DNA from: Hallella seregens ATCC 51272
Lineage (GTDB): Bacteria; Bacteroidota; Bacteroidia; Bacteroidales; Bacteroidaceae
NCBI RefSeq assembly: GCF_000518545.1
Contig: NZ_JADU01000028.1
Coordinates: forward strand, 1 to 46,898
Length of the DNA: 46,898 bases
Direction: 5' to 3'
Below, piece after piece: positions 17,301 through 26,594 of the stretch. The stretch's first letter is position 1; every line of letters starts with the position of its first letter. The position numbers and the translations under genes are program-made. The notes below the pieces were generated by a model that had not been told where the DNA came from, did not search any database, and was given only the letters and a program-made list of their open reading frames with translations.

Positions 17301-18637
17301 AGATTATCATTACCGGGGCAGGGGCCATCGGCACCTATCTGGCCCGTCTGCTCGCGCGCAATCAGGAGGAGCTCACCGTCATCGACACCGACGAAGAGCT
17401 GCTGGCCCAGATAGGGTCGGACTACGACCTGCTCACGTTGCATGGGTCGCCGGCGAGCGTAAAGACGCTCAAAGAGGCCGGTGCGGCCGACGCCGACCTG
17501 TTCATCGCCGTGACTCCCGACGAAAACGAGAACATCAACAGCTGTATCTTGGCCCATGCTCTGCACGCTCGAAAGACCGTGGCCCAGGTGAACAACGCCG
17601 AATATATGGAGCGCGACGTGCAGCAATTCTACAAGGATCTCGGGGTCGACGAACTCATCTACCCCGAGCTTCTGGCTGCGCGCGACATCAACAACGGGCT
17701 CAAAATGTCGTGGGTGCGCCAGCGGTGGGACGTACACGACGGCGCGCTCGTCATGCTTGGAATCAAGCTACGCGAGAGCTGCGAGATACTGAACCAGCCG
17801 CTCAAAGACCTCTGCGGCCCGCAAGATCCCTACCATGTGGTGGCCATCAAGCGCGGCGACGAGACCATTATCCCCGGCGGCAACGACGAATTGAAGTGTT
17901 TCGACCTGGCCTATTTCATGACCACGCGCCGCTACATCCCCTACATCCGCAAGATTGTGGGCAAGGAACACTATGCCGATGTCAAGGACGTGATGTTCAT
18001 GGGAGGCGGTGCAACGGCCGCCCGCGCCGTGCTCACGATGCCCGAATACATGAATGCCAAGATGTTTGAAATAGACGCCCGCCGTTGCGAAGAGCTGAAT
18101 CAGATACTCGACGACAACACGCTCGTCATCAATGGAGACGCGCGCGACATCGCCTTGCTCAACGAAGAGGGCATCAAGAACACGCAGGCCTTCGTGGCAC
18201 TCACCGGCAATGCCGAGGCCAACATCCTGGCATGCCTCACGGCCAAACGGCTCGGCGTGCGCAAAACGGTGGCCATGGTCGAGAACATCGACTACGTGAG
18301 CATGGCCGAGAGCCTCGACATCGGCACCATCATCAACAAGAAAGCCATTGCCGCCAGCCGCATCTACCAGCTCATGCTCGACGCTGATGTGATGAACGTG
18401 ACGTTCTTGATGTCGGCCAATGCCGACGTGGCCGAGTTCATTCCAAAGGAAAAAGCCGTGGTGACGCGCAAGGCAGTGAAGGACCTGGGACTGCCGCAGG
18501 GCATCACCATCGGCGGCCTCGTGCGACGCGGCGAGGGGCAGCTCGTGTCCGGAAACACGCAGATTCAGGCCGGCGACACGGTGGTGGTGTTCTGCCACAA
18601 TGCAAACATGAAGAAACTTGAAAAGCTGTTTAATTAG
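17297..18637 (+). CDS. trkA: Trk potassium uptake regulatory subunit TrkA
   Basis: A 446-residue cytosolic regulator of the TrkH potassium channel. It has two tandem RCK units, each an N-terminal Rossmann domain followed by a TrkA_C domain. The first nucleotide site is [19 protein letters not shown] (glycines 7, 9, 12, with IDTD acids after strand two). The second starts [12 protein letters not shown] near residue 236. NAD(H)/ATP binding to these sites gates K+ flux in characterised homologues. The start was chosen at 17297 because it begins exactly at the Rossmann strand and overlaps the dxs stop; earlier in-frame codons lie inside dxs. It is followed immediately by trkH. Confidence 0.96.
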   Translation: MKIIITGAGAIGTYLARLLARNQEELTVIDTDEELLAQIGSDYDLLTLHGSPASVKTLKEAGAADADLFIAVTPDENENINSCILAHALHARKTVAQVNNAEYMERDVQQFYKDLGVDELIYPELLAARDINNGLKMSWVRQRWDVHDGALVMLGIKLRESCEILNQPLKDLCGPQDPYHVVAIKRGDETIIPGGNDELKCFDLAYFMTTRRYIPYIRKIVGKEHYADVKDVMFMGGGATAARAVLTMPEYMNAKMFEIDARRCEELNQILDDNTLVINGDARDIALLNEEGIKNTQAFVALTGNAEANILACLTAKRLGVRKTVAMVENIDYVSMAESLDIGTIINKKAIAASRIYQLMLDADVMNVTFLMSANADVAEFIPKEKAVVTRKAVKDLGLPQGITIGGLVRRGEGQLVSGNTQIQAGDTVVVFCHNANMKKLEKLFN

Positions 18638-20094
18638 TGATCAACTTTAAAATCATCTATAAAATACTGGGATCGCTGCTTTTCATCGAGGCTTCGTTCA
18701 TGCTCTGGTGCCTGGTCATGGCACTGGTCTATGAGGAAGACGACATCCCCACTTTCAGCATCTCGATACTCGCCACGGCGTTTGCCGGGTTCATGCTGCG
18801 CTACATGGGGCGCAACGCCGAGAACCGATTGTCGCGCCGCGACTCCTTTCTGGTGGTCACGCTGGTGTGGGTAGTGTTCTCCGCTTTCGGCACGCTGCCT
18901 TTCCTGCTGGGCGGCTACCTGCACAATTTTACCGATGCTTACTTCGAGAACATGTCGGGATTCACCACCACCGGGGCCACCATCATCGACGATGTAGAGT
19001 CCATGCCCCACGGCATTCTCTTCTGGCGGTCGCTCACGCAGTGGATTGGCGGCCTGGGAATCGTCTTCTTTACCGTGGCCTTGCTGCCCTCGCTGGTGGG
19101 CGGCAGCACCAAGGTGTTTGCCGCAGAGTCCACCGGACCCATCAAGACCAAGCTACACCCGCGCCTCTCCATGAGCGCACGGTGGATATGGATAGTCTAT
19201 CTTTTCATCACCTTCGCCTGTATGGGCTGCTACATGCTCTTCGGCATGGACTGGTTTCAAGGCGTAAATTACGCCATGGCCTCGGCCGCCACGGGGGGCT
19301 TTGCCATCAACAACAACAGCACCGAATTCTTTAATTCGCCCGCCTTGGAGTACACCACCATCTTCTTTTGCTTCCTTTCCGGCGTCAACTTCACCCTGTT
19401 GTACTTCTCGGCCGCCAAGCTCAAGTTCAGGGAGTTGTGCCGTGATTCTGAGTTTCGGTTCTATGCAACCATCGTGCTTGGCTTCACTGCTTTCGTCATG
19501 GCAGAGCTTATTTTGCGCAATCACTACGACCTGGAGCATGCGTTTCGTTCGGCTCTGTTCCAAGTGGTTTCGTTCATCACGACCACCGGACTCTACAACG
19601 ACGACGCCGCCCGATGGCCTCATGTCACCTGGGTGGTGCTGTCCTTGTGCATGTTTATCGGGGCCTGCTCGGGCAGTACGAGCGGCGGACTGAAGTGCAT
19701 GCGCGGCGTGATGCTGTTCAAGGTGGTGAAAAACGAGCTGCGCCAACGGCTCCACCCCAACGCCGTGCTGCCACTGAAAGTGAACGGCAACAACATTCCC
19801 GACCCGCAACGCGTGTCTCTGCTGGCCTTCCTCACGGCCTACCTGCTACTCATGCTGCTCATGGCCTTTGTCATGATAGCCGCCGGCATCGACAACACCA
19901 ACGCCATCACCATCTGCCTGAGCTGCCTGGGCAACGTGGGGCCAACGCTGGGCATCGAGATCGGCCCCACGATGTCGTGGTCCATTCTCCCCGACTTTGC
20001 CAAATGGATGTGCTCCATCATGATGCTCATCGGGCGTTTGGAGATCTTTACCGTCCTCGTTATCCTTACGCCTTCGTTCTGGACCAAGAACTGA
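18637..20094 (+). CDS. trkH: Trk potassium uptake channel subunit TrkH
   Basis: A 485-residue integral membrane K+ transporter. The four membrane-pore-membrane repeats are visible, with pore-loop glycines in SGFTTTGATII, ATGGFAINNNS, SFITTTGLYNDD and CLGNVGPTLG. The start is a GTG at 18637 that shares its G with the trkA TAG stop (TAGTG), so coupling to trkA is very tight. It gives MINFKIIYKILGSLLFIEASF, the expected first helix. Together with TrkA it forms the K+ uptake system. The C-terminus LTPSFWTKN is typical. A 22-base-period array begins about 20 bases past the stop. Confidence 0.97.
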   Translation: MINFKIIYKILGSLLFIEASFMLWCLVMALVYEEDDIPTFSISILATAFAGFMLRYMGRNAENRLSRRDSFLVVTLVWVVFSAFGTLPFLLGGYLHNFTDAYFENMSGFTTTGATIIDDVESMPHGILFWRSLTQWIGGLGIVFFTVALLPSLVGGSTKVFAAESTGPIKTKLHPRLSMSARWIWIVYLFITFACMGCYMLFGMDWFQGVNYAMASAATGGFAINNNSTEFFNSPALEYTTIFFCFLSGVNFTLLYFSAAKLKFRELCRDSEFRFYATIVLGFTAFVMAELILRNHYDLEHAFRSALFQVVSFITTTGLYNDDAARWPHVTWVVLSLCMFIGACSGSTSGGLKCMRGVMLFKVVKNELRQRLHPNAVLPLKVNGNNIPDPQRVSLLAFLTAYLLLMLLMAFVMIAAGIDNTNAITICLSCLGNVGPTLGIEIGPTMSWSILPDFAKWMCSIMMLIGRLEIFTVLVILTPSFWTKN

Positions 20095-20114
20095 GCCACG
20101 CTGCAACAGAACCA

Positions 20115-20258
20115 CGATAAACCGTTCATGGCAGTGCGATAAACCGTTAGCGGCGATGCGATAAACCGTTAAAGGCGTCACGATTAACCGTTAACCGCAA
20201 CGCGATTAACCGTTAACCGCGTCGCAACAAACCGGCCATGGAACGGCAACAAACTGTC
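20115..20258. repeat. 22-base-period intergenic array (A)
   Basis: Seven in-phase copies of a core ATAAACCGTT-like word start at 20117, 20139, 20161, 20183, 20205, 20227 and 20249, exactly 22 bases apart. The core drifts from ATAAACCGTT to ATTAACCGTT to ACAAACCGGC along the array, while inter-core bases vary more. Period and several words (CGAT, ACCGT, AAAGGC, CCATGG) are shared with the arrays after pepC, rhaD and nhaD. It is followed directly by a terminator hairpin. Confidence 0.85.
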
Positions 20259-20262
20259 AATG

Positions 20263-20296
20263 AAGCCCCGATTTTCATTTAAAAATCGGGGCTTTT
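20263..20296 (+). terminator. Intrinsic terminator after trkH
   Basis: Thirteen-base arms AAGCCCCGATTTT (20263-20275) and AAAATCGGGGCTT (20282-20294) around a six-base loop, followed by TTTT on the plus strand. It ends the dxs-trkA-trkH unit just before the fhs promoter. Confidence 0.85.
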
Positions 20297-20321
20297 GCTC
20301 GTGTTTTCCGCGGAATATCCG

Positions 20322-20329
20322 TACATTTG
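20322..20329 (+). promoter_or_regulatory. -7 promoter box of fhs
   Basis: TACATTTG on the plus strand, 70 bases upstream of the fhs start codon. It matches the Bacteroidales -7 consensus. Confidence 0.55.
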
Positions 20330-20399
20330 CAATCAATCTGACAGCCTGCGGCAATCCCTCCACCCCGTAGAGCTGCCGCTCCTAACTTCCTACCACAAC

Positions 20400-22070
20400 A
20401 TGAAAACAGACAGTGAAATCGCCCACGAGGCCCGCCTCGAACCCATTGCAAACATTGCACGGAGCATCCACATCCCGGCAAACACCCTCGAACCCTATGG
20501 AAAGTACGTGGCCAAAGTGCCTTATACGCTCGTCGACGACCGGCGGGCGGCCCAAAGCAACCTGATTCTCATAACGTCGATCACACCCACCAAGGCCGGC
20601 AACGGCAAGACAACGGTGAGCGTGGGCCTGGCCCTCGGCATGAACCGCATCGGCAAAAACGCCGTGCTGGCCCTGCGCGAGCCCAGCATGGGCCCCTGCT
20701 TCGGCATGAAAGGCGGGGCGGCCGGCGGCGGCTACGCCCAGGTGTTGCCCATGGAGAAAATCAATCTCCACCTCACAGGAGACTTTCATGCCATCACCTC
20801 GGCCAACAATATGATTGCCGCCCTGCTCGACAACTACATCTATCAACACGAGGATGAGGGCTTCGCCATGCGTGAAATCTTGTGGCGACGCGTGCTCGAC
20901 GTGAACGACCGGAGCCTGCGCAACATCGTGACGGGGCTGGGCGGGCACGCCAACGGACTGGTGCAGGGCGGCGGATTCGACATTACCCCGGCCTCCGAAA
21001 TCATGGCCATCCTGTGCCTGGCCCAGGACGAGGCCGACCTGCGACGCCGCATCGAGAACATCCTGCTGGGCATCACCATCAGCGGCGAACCGTTCACGGT
21101 GAAAGACTTGGGCGTTGCCGGAGCCATCACGGCCATTTTGAGCGAGGCCATCCACCCCAATTTGGTACAGACCATTGAGCAAACGCCGGTCTTCGTCCAC
21201 GGCGGCCCCTTTGCCAATATAGCCCATGGATGCAACAGCATTCTGGCCACAAAGATGGCCATGACATTCGGTGATTATGCCATCACTGAGGCCGGATTCG
21301 GGGCCGATCTCGGGGCCGAGAAGTTCTTTGACATCAAGTGCCGCCGGGCCGGAATCGCCCCGAGGCTCACCGTTATAGTGGCCACCACGCAGGCGCTGAA
21401 GATGCACGGCGGTGTGGACATCAAGGAAATCAAGGAGCCCAACGCCGAAGGACTTCGGGCTGGATTCGCCAATCTGGACAAGCACATCCGCAATATCCAG
21501 AGCTTCGGCCAGACGGTGGTGGTGTGTCTCAACCGATTCGACACCGACACCGACGAGGAACTGGAGCTGGTGCGCCGCCATTGCGAGGACGTGTTGCACG
21601 TGGGCTTCGCCGTGAACCGCGCCTTCACCGACGGCGGCGAGGGTGCCGTGGAACTGGCCCGGCTCGTAGTAGACACCATCGCCAACCGGCCCTCGCAGCC
21701 CCTCCGGCTGCCCTATGCCGAGAGCGACAGCATCGAACAGAAGATCATCCACGTGGGCCGCAACATCTATGGGGCCGACCGCGTGATCTTCAAAACGGCT
21801 GCCAAGAAGAAGTTGCGACGCATCAAGGAGCTGGGCTTCGGGCACTTTCCGGTGTGCATAGCCAAGACACAATACTCGTTCTCGGACAATGCGAAAGCCT
21901 ACGGCGTGCCCACCGACTTCGACATTACCATTCAAGACCTCGTCATCAACGCCGGGGCTGAGATGATTGTGGCCGAAGCCGGCGACATCATGCGCATGCC
22001 CGGCTTGCCCAAGAGCCCGCAAGCCGAGCGCATTGACATCGTGAACGGCGAAATTCACGGCCTTTCCTAA
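20400..22070 (+). CDS. fhs: Formate-tetrahydrofolate ligase
   Basis: A 556-residue enzyme that makes 10-formyltetrahydrofolate from formate, ATP and tetrahydrofolate, feeding purine and fMet synthesis. The nucleotide loop [11 protein letters not shown] lies at residues 63-72, followed by the very conserved [19 protein letters not shown] and the [14 protein letters not shown] block. Length matches the family. The start [15 protein letters not shown] at 20400 is preferred over upstream in-frame codons because it aligns with the usual N-terminus. Bounded by intrinsic terminators on both sides, so it is monocistronic; it converges with recA. Confidence 0.98.
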   Translation: MKTDSEIAHEARLEPIANIARSIHIPANTLEPYGKYVAKVPYTLVDDRRAAQSNLILITSITPTKAGNGKTTVSVGLALGMNRIGKNAVLALREPSMGPCFGMKGGAAGGGYAQVLPMEKINLHLTGDFHAITSANNMIAALLDNYIYQHEDEGFAMREILWRRVLDVNDRSLRNIVTGLGGHANGLVQGGGFDITPASEIMAILCLAQDEADLRRRIENILLGITISGEPFTVKDLGVAGAITAILSEAIHPNLVQTIEQTPVFVHGGPFANIAHGCNSILATKMAMTFGDYAITEAGFGADLGAEKFFDIKCRRAGIAPRLTVIVATTQALKMHGGVDIKEIKEPNAEGLRAGFANLDKHIRNIQSFGQTVVVCLNRFDTDTDEELELVRRHCEDVLHVGFAVNRAFTDGGEGAVELARLVVDTIANRPSQPLRLPYAESDSIEQKIIHVGRNIYGADRVIFKTAAKKKLRRIKELGFGHFPVCIAKTQYSFSDNAKAYGVPTDFDITIQDLVINAGAEMIVAEAGDIMRMPGLPKSPQAERIDIVNGEIHGLS

Positions 22071-22164
22071 ATCAAGGAAACGCCGGCGGCGACTGAAAAG
22101 AAGGCTGCCAACAACTAAAGAATACCGTTTTCAAACCCAAGAAAACACCGCCATGGAACATCAC

Positions 22165-22199
22165 AAAAGGCGCAGCCGCATTCAGCGGCTGCGCCTTTT
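22165..22199. terminator. Bidirectional terminator between fhs and recA
   Basis: Perfect 15-base arms AAAAGGCGCAGCCGC (22165-22179) and GCGGCTGCGCCTTTT (22185-22199) with a five-base loop. The U-run exists in both directions, so it can serve fhs on the plus strand and recA, whose stop is three bases away, on the minus strand. Confidence 0.93.
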
Positions 22200-22202
22200 G
22201 TG

Positions 22203-23255
22203 TCAGGATTCGGCCTTGTCGCGAATGGCTTGCATTATCAATCCCTCCAGCTCCTCGCAGAGTTCGGGGTTGTCGCGCAGCAGGTTCATCGTGGCGTCGC
22301 GGCCCTGGGCCAGCTTCGATCCGTTGTAACTGTACCAGCTTCCACTCTTCTGCACAATGTCGTATTCCACGCCAAGGTCTACAATTTCTCCCATCTTGTT
22401 GATGCCGACACCGAACAGAATGTCGAACTCGGCCTTGCGGAAGGGCGGCGCCACCTTGTTTTTCGCCACCTTAACTTTCACGTGATTGCCCACCACATTG
22501 TCGCCATCCTTCACGCTTGTCGAGCGGCGGATGTCCACGCGAACGCTTGCATAGAACTTCAGGGCGTTGCCGCCGGTGGTCGTCTCGGGGTTGCCAAAGG
22601 TCAGACCAATCTTCTCACGCAGCTGGTTGATGAAGATGCAGCAGGTGTTGGTCTTGGCAATCGTGCCGGTGAGCTTGCGCAGAGCCTGGCTCATCAGGCG
22701 GGCCTGGAGACCCACCATGGAGTCGCCCATCTCGCCTTCAATCTCTTTTTTAGGCGTGAGCGCAGCCACAGAGTCCACCACCAAGATGTCCACCGCCGAG
22801 CTGCTAATGAGTTGATCGGCTATCTGGAGGGCCTGTTCGCCGTTGTCGGGCTGGGAAATCCAGAGGTTATTCACGTCCACGCCCAGCTTCTCGGCATAGA
22901 AACGGTCGAATGCGTGCTCGGCGTCGATGAATGCAGCAATGCCTCCCCGCTTCTGCGCCTCGGCAATGGCGTGGATGGCCAGCGTGGTCTTGCCCGACGA
23001 TTCCGGGCCGTAAATCTCGATGATTCGGCCGCGGGGGTAGCCGCCCACGCCCAGAGCCACGTCGAGAGCAATGGAACCTGTGGGTATCACCTCCACGTTT
23101 TCCACGCTCTCGTCGCCCATGCGCATGATGGAACCCTTGCCAAAATCTTTCTCTATCTTGGACATGGCAGCCTGGAGCGCCTTGAGTTTCGCGTCCTTTT
23201 CTGCCTTTTGTTGTGCAGCTTTTCCTGCTGCCTGTTCTTCTTCTGTCTTAGCCAT
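22203..23255 (-). CDS. recA: Recombinase RecA
   Basis: A 350-residue recombinase and SOS coprotease. Walker A is GPESSGKT (residues 83-90), the catalytic glutamate lies in FIDAEHAFD, Walker B in [11 protein letters not shown], and the DNA-binding loops include MGLQ-like [14 protein letters not shown] and [21 protein letters not shown] Lys/Ala/Glu-rich extension of about 25 residues precedes the core, and the acidic C-terminal tail is short. It starts only 14 bases after the carboxynorspermidine dehydrogenase stop, so it is probably expressed from that operon. I saw no obvious LexA-type operator directly before it. Confidence 0.98.
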   Translation of the reverse strand: MAKTEEEQAAGKAAQQKAEKDAKLKALQAAMSKIEKDFGKGSIMRMGDESVENVEVIPTGSIALDVALGVGGYPRGRIIEIYGPESSGKTTLAIHAIAEAQKRGGIAAFIDAEHAFDRFYAEKLGVDVNNLWISQPDNGEQALQIADQLISSSAVDILVVDSVAALTPKKEIEGEMGDSMVGLQARLMSQALRKLTGTIAKTNTCCIFINQLREKIGLTFGNPETTTGGNALKFYASVRVDIRRSTSVKDGDNVVGNHVKVKVAKNKVAPPFRKAEFDILFGVGINKMGEIVDLGVEYDIVQKSGSWYSYNGSKLAQGRDATMNLLRDNPELCEELEGLIMQAIRDKAES

Positions 23256-23269
23256 TGTGATATGTTGGG

Positions 23270-24580
23270 TTACAATTCAATATCCTTGTCGAACTCTTCG
23301 TGCCAGGGAAGTCCCTGTTCATTAAGCACCTGCAGGAAAGGATCGGGGTCGAACTCCTCGACGTTCCACACGCCGGGCTTGCGCCACAGGCCCTTCACAA
23401 ACATCATGGCACCCGCCATGGCCGGCACGCCGGTGGTGTAGCTCACGCCTTGCATGCCCGTCTCGAGGTAGGCATCCTGGTGCCTGCAGTTGTTATATAT
23501 ATAATAGGTGTGCTCCTTTCCGTCCTTGACGCCCCGTATGCGGCAGCCAATGGAGGTCTCGCCGTCGTAGTCTTCGCCCAGATCCTGCGGGTTGGGCAGC
23601 ACGGCCTTGAGAAACTGCAACGGCACAATCTTCACCCGGGCTGTCTTTCCCGAGCCGTCGGCCAGCGGGGCCTCGTAGTCCACTTCGTCGATGCGGCTCA
23701 TGCCAAGATTCTGAATACAGTCGAGATAAGTGAGGTACTGCTGCCCAAAAGTCATCCAGAAACGGGCGCGACGGATGGTGGGATAGTTCTTCACCAGGCT
23801 CTCCAGCTCCTCGTGGTGCATGAGATAGCTGTCGCGCGGACCGATGTTCGGGTAGGTGATGTCTCGGTGCACGGCCAGCGGCTCTGTCTCCACCCACTTG
23901 CCGTCTTCGTAGTAAAGGCCTTTCTGGGTTATCTCGCGGATGTTGATTTCGGGGTTGAAGTTGGTGGCAAAAGCCTTGTGGTGGTTGCCCGCATTGCAGT
24001 CCACAATGTCCAATGTGTGCATCTCGTCGAAGTGATGCTTGGCTGCATAGGCCGTGTAGGCCTGAGACACGCCCGGGTCGAAGCCGCAGCCCAAGATGGC
24101 CGTAAGCCCTGCACGCTCGAACCGCTCCCTGTAGGCCCACTGCCAGCTGTACTCAAAGTGGGCCTCATCCTTGGGCTCGTAGTTGGCCGTGTCCAGATAG
24201 TTGCAGCCACAGGCAAGGCACGCATCCATGATGGTCAGGTCCTGATAAGGCAACGCCAGGTTGACAACCAGCTCCGGTTGCCAGCTCCCCATGAGGGCCT
24301 TGAGCTGCTCCACGTCGTCGGCGTCCACCTCGGCGGTCTCAATGTCCATCGTGTATCCCTTGTCGTGAATGGCTTTCACGAGCCGGTCGCACTTATCTTT
24401 GTGGCGGCTGGCAATCATCAGACCGCCAAAGATGTCCTGGTTTTGGGCTATCTTGAAAGCGCACACCGTGGCCACGCCGCCGGCTCCAATCATCAGGATC
24501 CGGCCCTGCCTCCTCCCGGGGAGGGGATGTCCTGCGGCCGCTTCCTGCGGCTTCACAGAACCTTTCTGCAAATCGTTCAT
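23270..24580 (-). CDS. Carboxynorspermidine dehydrogenase (LYS1-like)
   Basis: A 436-residue saccharopine-dehydrogenase-like protein. In Bacteroidota this clade condenses diaminopropane or putrescine with aspartate semialdehyde to carboxy(nor)spermidine, which NspC then decarboxylates. The Rossmann motif [18 protein letters not shown] is followed by a catalytic-core [17 protein letters not shown] and [20 protein letters not shown]. About 26 residues ([18 protein letters not shown] onward) precede the first strand and are longer than I expect; the next ATG would cut off the first beta strand, so I keep the long form. nspC is not in the window. recA follows at 14 bases. Confidence 0.88.
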   Translation of the reverse strand: MNDLQKGSVKPQEAAAGHPLPGRRQGRILMIGAGGVATVCAFKIAQNQDIFGGLMIASRHKDKCDRLVKAIHDKGYTMDIETAEVDADDVEQLKALMGSWQPELVVNLALPYQDLTIMDACLACGCNYLDTANYEPKDEAHFEYSWQWAYRERFERAGLTAILGCGFDPGVSQAYTAYAAKHHFDEMHTLDIVDCNAGNHHKAFATNFNPEINIREITQKGLYYEDGKWVETEPLAVHRDITYPNIGPRDSYLMHHEELESLVKNYPTIRRARFWMTFGQQYLTYLDCIQNLGMSRIDEVDYEAPLADGSGKTARVKIVPLQFLKAVLPNPQDLGEDYDGETSIGCRIRGVKDGKEHTYYIYNNCRHQDAYLETGMQGVSYTTGVPAMAGAMMFVKGLWRKPGVWNVEEFDPDPFLQVLNEQGLPWHEEFDKDIEL

Positions 24581-24742
24581 TGTCTCTTTATGCTTTTTAT
24601 CACTTGTTCTATTGGGTTGAACACCTCGCTGCTTGTGAATCTGATTGCACGAAAGCCTTGTGTCTCCAATGCTTCCGTCCGTAGGCAGCCGTGCTCCGTC
24701 GGCCCTGTCCGTTGAAGAATTTGGGAGGGGCTTGGTGAGGCC

Positions 24743-25318
24743 TTACACTTCTTCCGCCTTGATTCCCAGTGCGTTCATCAGGGAGTAGCCGAGGATTTCC
24801 TGGCGATAGTTGCCTCCCTCCATGGGCTGCATGGCGAAAAGCGTGACGCGACAGCCGTCGCCCGCACTGCGCAGGGCCGTGCGGATGCGTGCGTAGAGGT
24901 CGCCCTCCTCGGCATTGGGAACCACCATCAGGCGTTTCACCTCGGGGTGCCCGCACACCGTGCGTATGGCATCGAGCATGTAATCGTCCTTACCCACCAC
25001 GTCGCCCACGGCGTAGGCATTGACCAGAAACTCGCCCAACTGCGCGTCGCGAAAGGCCTGGGCGTTGAGCTCCGTGTCGTAGACCGAGGGCAAGAAGTTG
25101 TCCATCTGCCGACGATTGCGGTCGTGCACCAGCACCACCTGCGTCTCATGCTCCGTGCCGTCGGCCCTCAATCCTCCGTCGAGGACAATGTTTACGGCCC
25201 ACTGACTCAGGTCGGCGCGGGGGATGCGGCGGCCAATCATGCGCTCAAACTGCACTATCAGCTCAAAAGCCACCCGGTCGATGTAGTCGGCATCGGCAAG
25301 GATAACATTCTCGCTCAT
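24743..25318 (-). CDS. Unrecognised soluble protein, probably conserved in the order
   Basis: A 191-residue protein from the ATG at 25318. An ATG ten codons upstream (25348) is also possible, but a -7 box at 25360-25353 would then leave almost no leader, so I prefer the inner start MSENVILADADYIDRVAF. The sequence is soluble and mixed alpha/beta, without signal or transmembrane segments. Notable blocks are VVLVHDRNRRQMDNFLPS, KDDYMLDAIRTVCGHPEVKR and MVVPNAEEGDLYARI. I do not recognise the family and infer no function. It lies upstream of the carboxynorspermidine dehydrogenase gene on the same strand but is separated by 162 bases. Confidence 0.8.
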   Translation of the reverse strand: MSENVILADADYIDRVAFELIVQFERMIGRRIPRADLSQWAVNIVLDGGLRADGTEHETQVVLVHDRNRRQMDNFLPSVYDTELNAQAFRDAQLGEFLVNAYAVGDVVGKDDYMLDAIRTVCGHPEVKRLMVVPNAEEGDLYARIRTALRSAGDGCRVTLFAMQPMEGGNYRQEILGYSLMNALGIKAEEV

Positions 25319-25352
25319 GCGGACATTGCCGGTCTGTTGTTCATTCATATTG

Positions 25353-25360
25353 CAAAGATA
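25353..25360 (-). promoter_or_regulatory. -7 promoter box of the unrecognised gene
   Basis: TATCTTTG on the minus strand, 34 bases before the preferred start at 25318. It matches the Bacteroidales -7 consensus and is the main argument for choosing the inner start codon. Confidence 0.5.
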
Positions 25361-25521
25361 AGCCTATTTCCCAAGAAAAAGCCACGATGATTTGTTTTTT
25401 TTCGCCGCCGCCGAGGATTCCCGCCAAGGCGCAAGCCACGGCCGTGCACCCCGTGCACGCGGCGGACAAAAGTCAAGGCTCAAAAATCAATTCTTGCTGC
25501 ATGCCGTCAACAGATAATGCT

Positions 25522-25529
25522 TACCTTTG
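25522..25529 (+). promoter_or_regulatory. -7 promoter box of rhaD
   Basis: TACCTTTG on the plus strand, 63 bases upstream of the rhaD start. It matches the Bacteroidales -7 consensus. The region 25361-25592 holds divergent promoters and no gene. Confidence 0.55.
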
Positions 25530-25592
25530 CACGGACATCGGGCGCAACGCATCCCGCATTGCGCCGAAGACAATCAAAAACATCAACAAACC

Positions 25593-26405
25593 ATGACGAA
25601 AAGTATATTGGAGGGCCGCCCGGCCTTGAAAAAAGAAGTCTACGCCATTGCCGAAGTGGCCGGCTATCTGTGGCAGAACGGATGGGCCGAACGCAACGGC
25701 GGCAACATCACCGTCAACATTACCGACCACGTGGACGACGAGATACGCCGGCTTCCAGCCCTCTCCGAGACAATGCCCATCGGCGAAACGCTGCCCCATC
25801 TGCGGGGCCAGTACTTCTACTGCAAGGGCACAGGCAAGCGCATGCGCGACCTGGCCCGCGAGCCAATGGCCAACGGTTCCGTCATCCGCATCCTCGACGA
25901 CTGCGCCAGCTACGCCATCATAGCCGACCAACCCGTGCTTCCCACCTCGGAGTTGCCCTCGCACCTGGCCGTGCACAACCGCCAGATCGAGCTCGGTTCG
26001 GGCTACAAGGCCACCGTCCACACCCACCCCATCGAGCTCGTGGCCATGAGCCACAACCCGGCTTTCCTGGCCAAGGACGTGCTCTCGCGCATGCTCTGGA
26101 GCATGATTCCCGAGACCAAGGCCTTCTGTCCGCTGGGTCTGGGCATCGTGCCCTACATGCTGCCGGGCAGCAAGGAACTGGCCCAGGGCACACTCAAGGA
26201 GCTGGAAGAGTACGACGTGGTGATGTGGGAGAAGCACGGAGTCTTTGCCAAAGGCAAGGACGTGATGGACGCTTTCGACCAGATCGACGTGCTCTCCAAG
26301 AGCGCAAAAATCTATATCGACGCCCGCGCCATGGGCTTCACGCCCACCGGCATGACCGAGGAACAGATGGCGGGAATGACCCGAGCCTTCAACCTGCCGC
26401 GGTAA
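25593..26405 (+). CDS. rhaD: Rhamnulose-1-phosphate aldolase
   Basis: A 270-residue class II aldolase that splits L-rhamnulose 1-phosphate into dihydroxyacetone phosphate and L-lactaldehyde, the last step of the rhamnose pathway. The Zn2+ ligands are visible in TVHTHPIEL (His143, His145) and WEKHGVFAK (His215); the catalytic glutamate lies in TSELPSHLAVH (Glu120), and NGGNITVNIT is the phosphate-binding loop. Length agrees with known RhaD proteins. The start at 25593 follows a -7 box. Unusually it is not joined to rhaB-rhaA-rhaT, which lie about 12 kb away on the other strand, so it needs separate co-regulation. A 22-base array starts 16 bases after the stop. Confidence 0.96.
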   Translation: MTKSILEGRPALKKEVYAIAEVAGYLWQNGWAERNGGNITVNITDHVDDEIRRLPALSETMPIGETLPHLRGQYFYCKGTGKRMRDLAREPMANGSVIRILDDCASYAIIADQPVLPTSELPSHLAVHNRQIELGSGYKATVHTHPIELVAMSHNPAFLAKDVLSRMLWSMIPETKAFCPLGLGIVPYMLPGSKELAQGTLKELEEYDVVMWEKHGVFAKGKDVMDAFDQIDVLSKSAKIYIDARAMGFTPTGMTEEQMAGMTRAFNLPR

Positions 26406-26420
26406 AGGCCAGACAATAAC

Positions 26421-26572
26421 GGCGTAATCGCAAAGCTTCCACACCGCAATCGCAGCGCGTTTACGCCGCAGCCGCCCCGCGATTGCGCCGTCATGATTTC
26501 GCGGCTGCGGCACCATGATTCTACGACGGTGCAGCCATGGTTCTACGGCCGCGCAGTTGCGGTTCGTCTCCC
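26421..26572. repeat. 22-base-period intergenic array (C)
   Basis: Units begin at 26421, 26443, 26465, 26487, 26509, 26531 and 26553, all in exact 22-base phase but with much sequence drift. Split into 11-base halves, most lines keep CG near positions 3-5, AT near 7-8 and GC at 10-11 (for example GGCGTAATCGC, ACCGCAATCGC, CCCGCGATTGC). It fills the gap between rhaD and the broken deacetylase gene. Confidence 0.8.
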
Positions 26573-26594
26573 AGCCGCTACCACCCCTCATTCC

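Noticed and set aside
20115..20258. Possible CRISPR array after trkH and at the other 22-base arrays
   Set aside because: The period of 22 bases leaves no room for repeat plus spacer, unit sequence drifts throughout, and there are no cas genes.
20382..22058. A 558-codon minus-strand open frame opposite fhs
   Set aside because: It is an antisense shadow; the plus strand encodes an unmistakable formate-tetrahydrofolate ligase.
23270..24580. Shorter start for carboxynorspermidine dehydrogenase at the ATG within LMIGAGG
   Set aside because: That start would remove the first beta strand of the Rossmann fold, and the purine-rich stretch upstream is too far away for a ribosome binding site.
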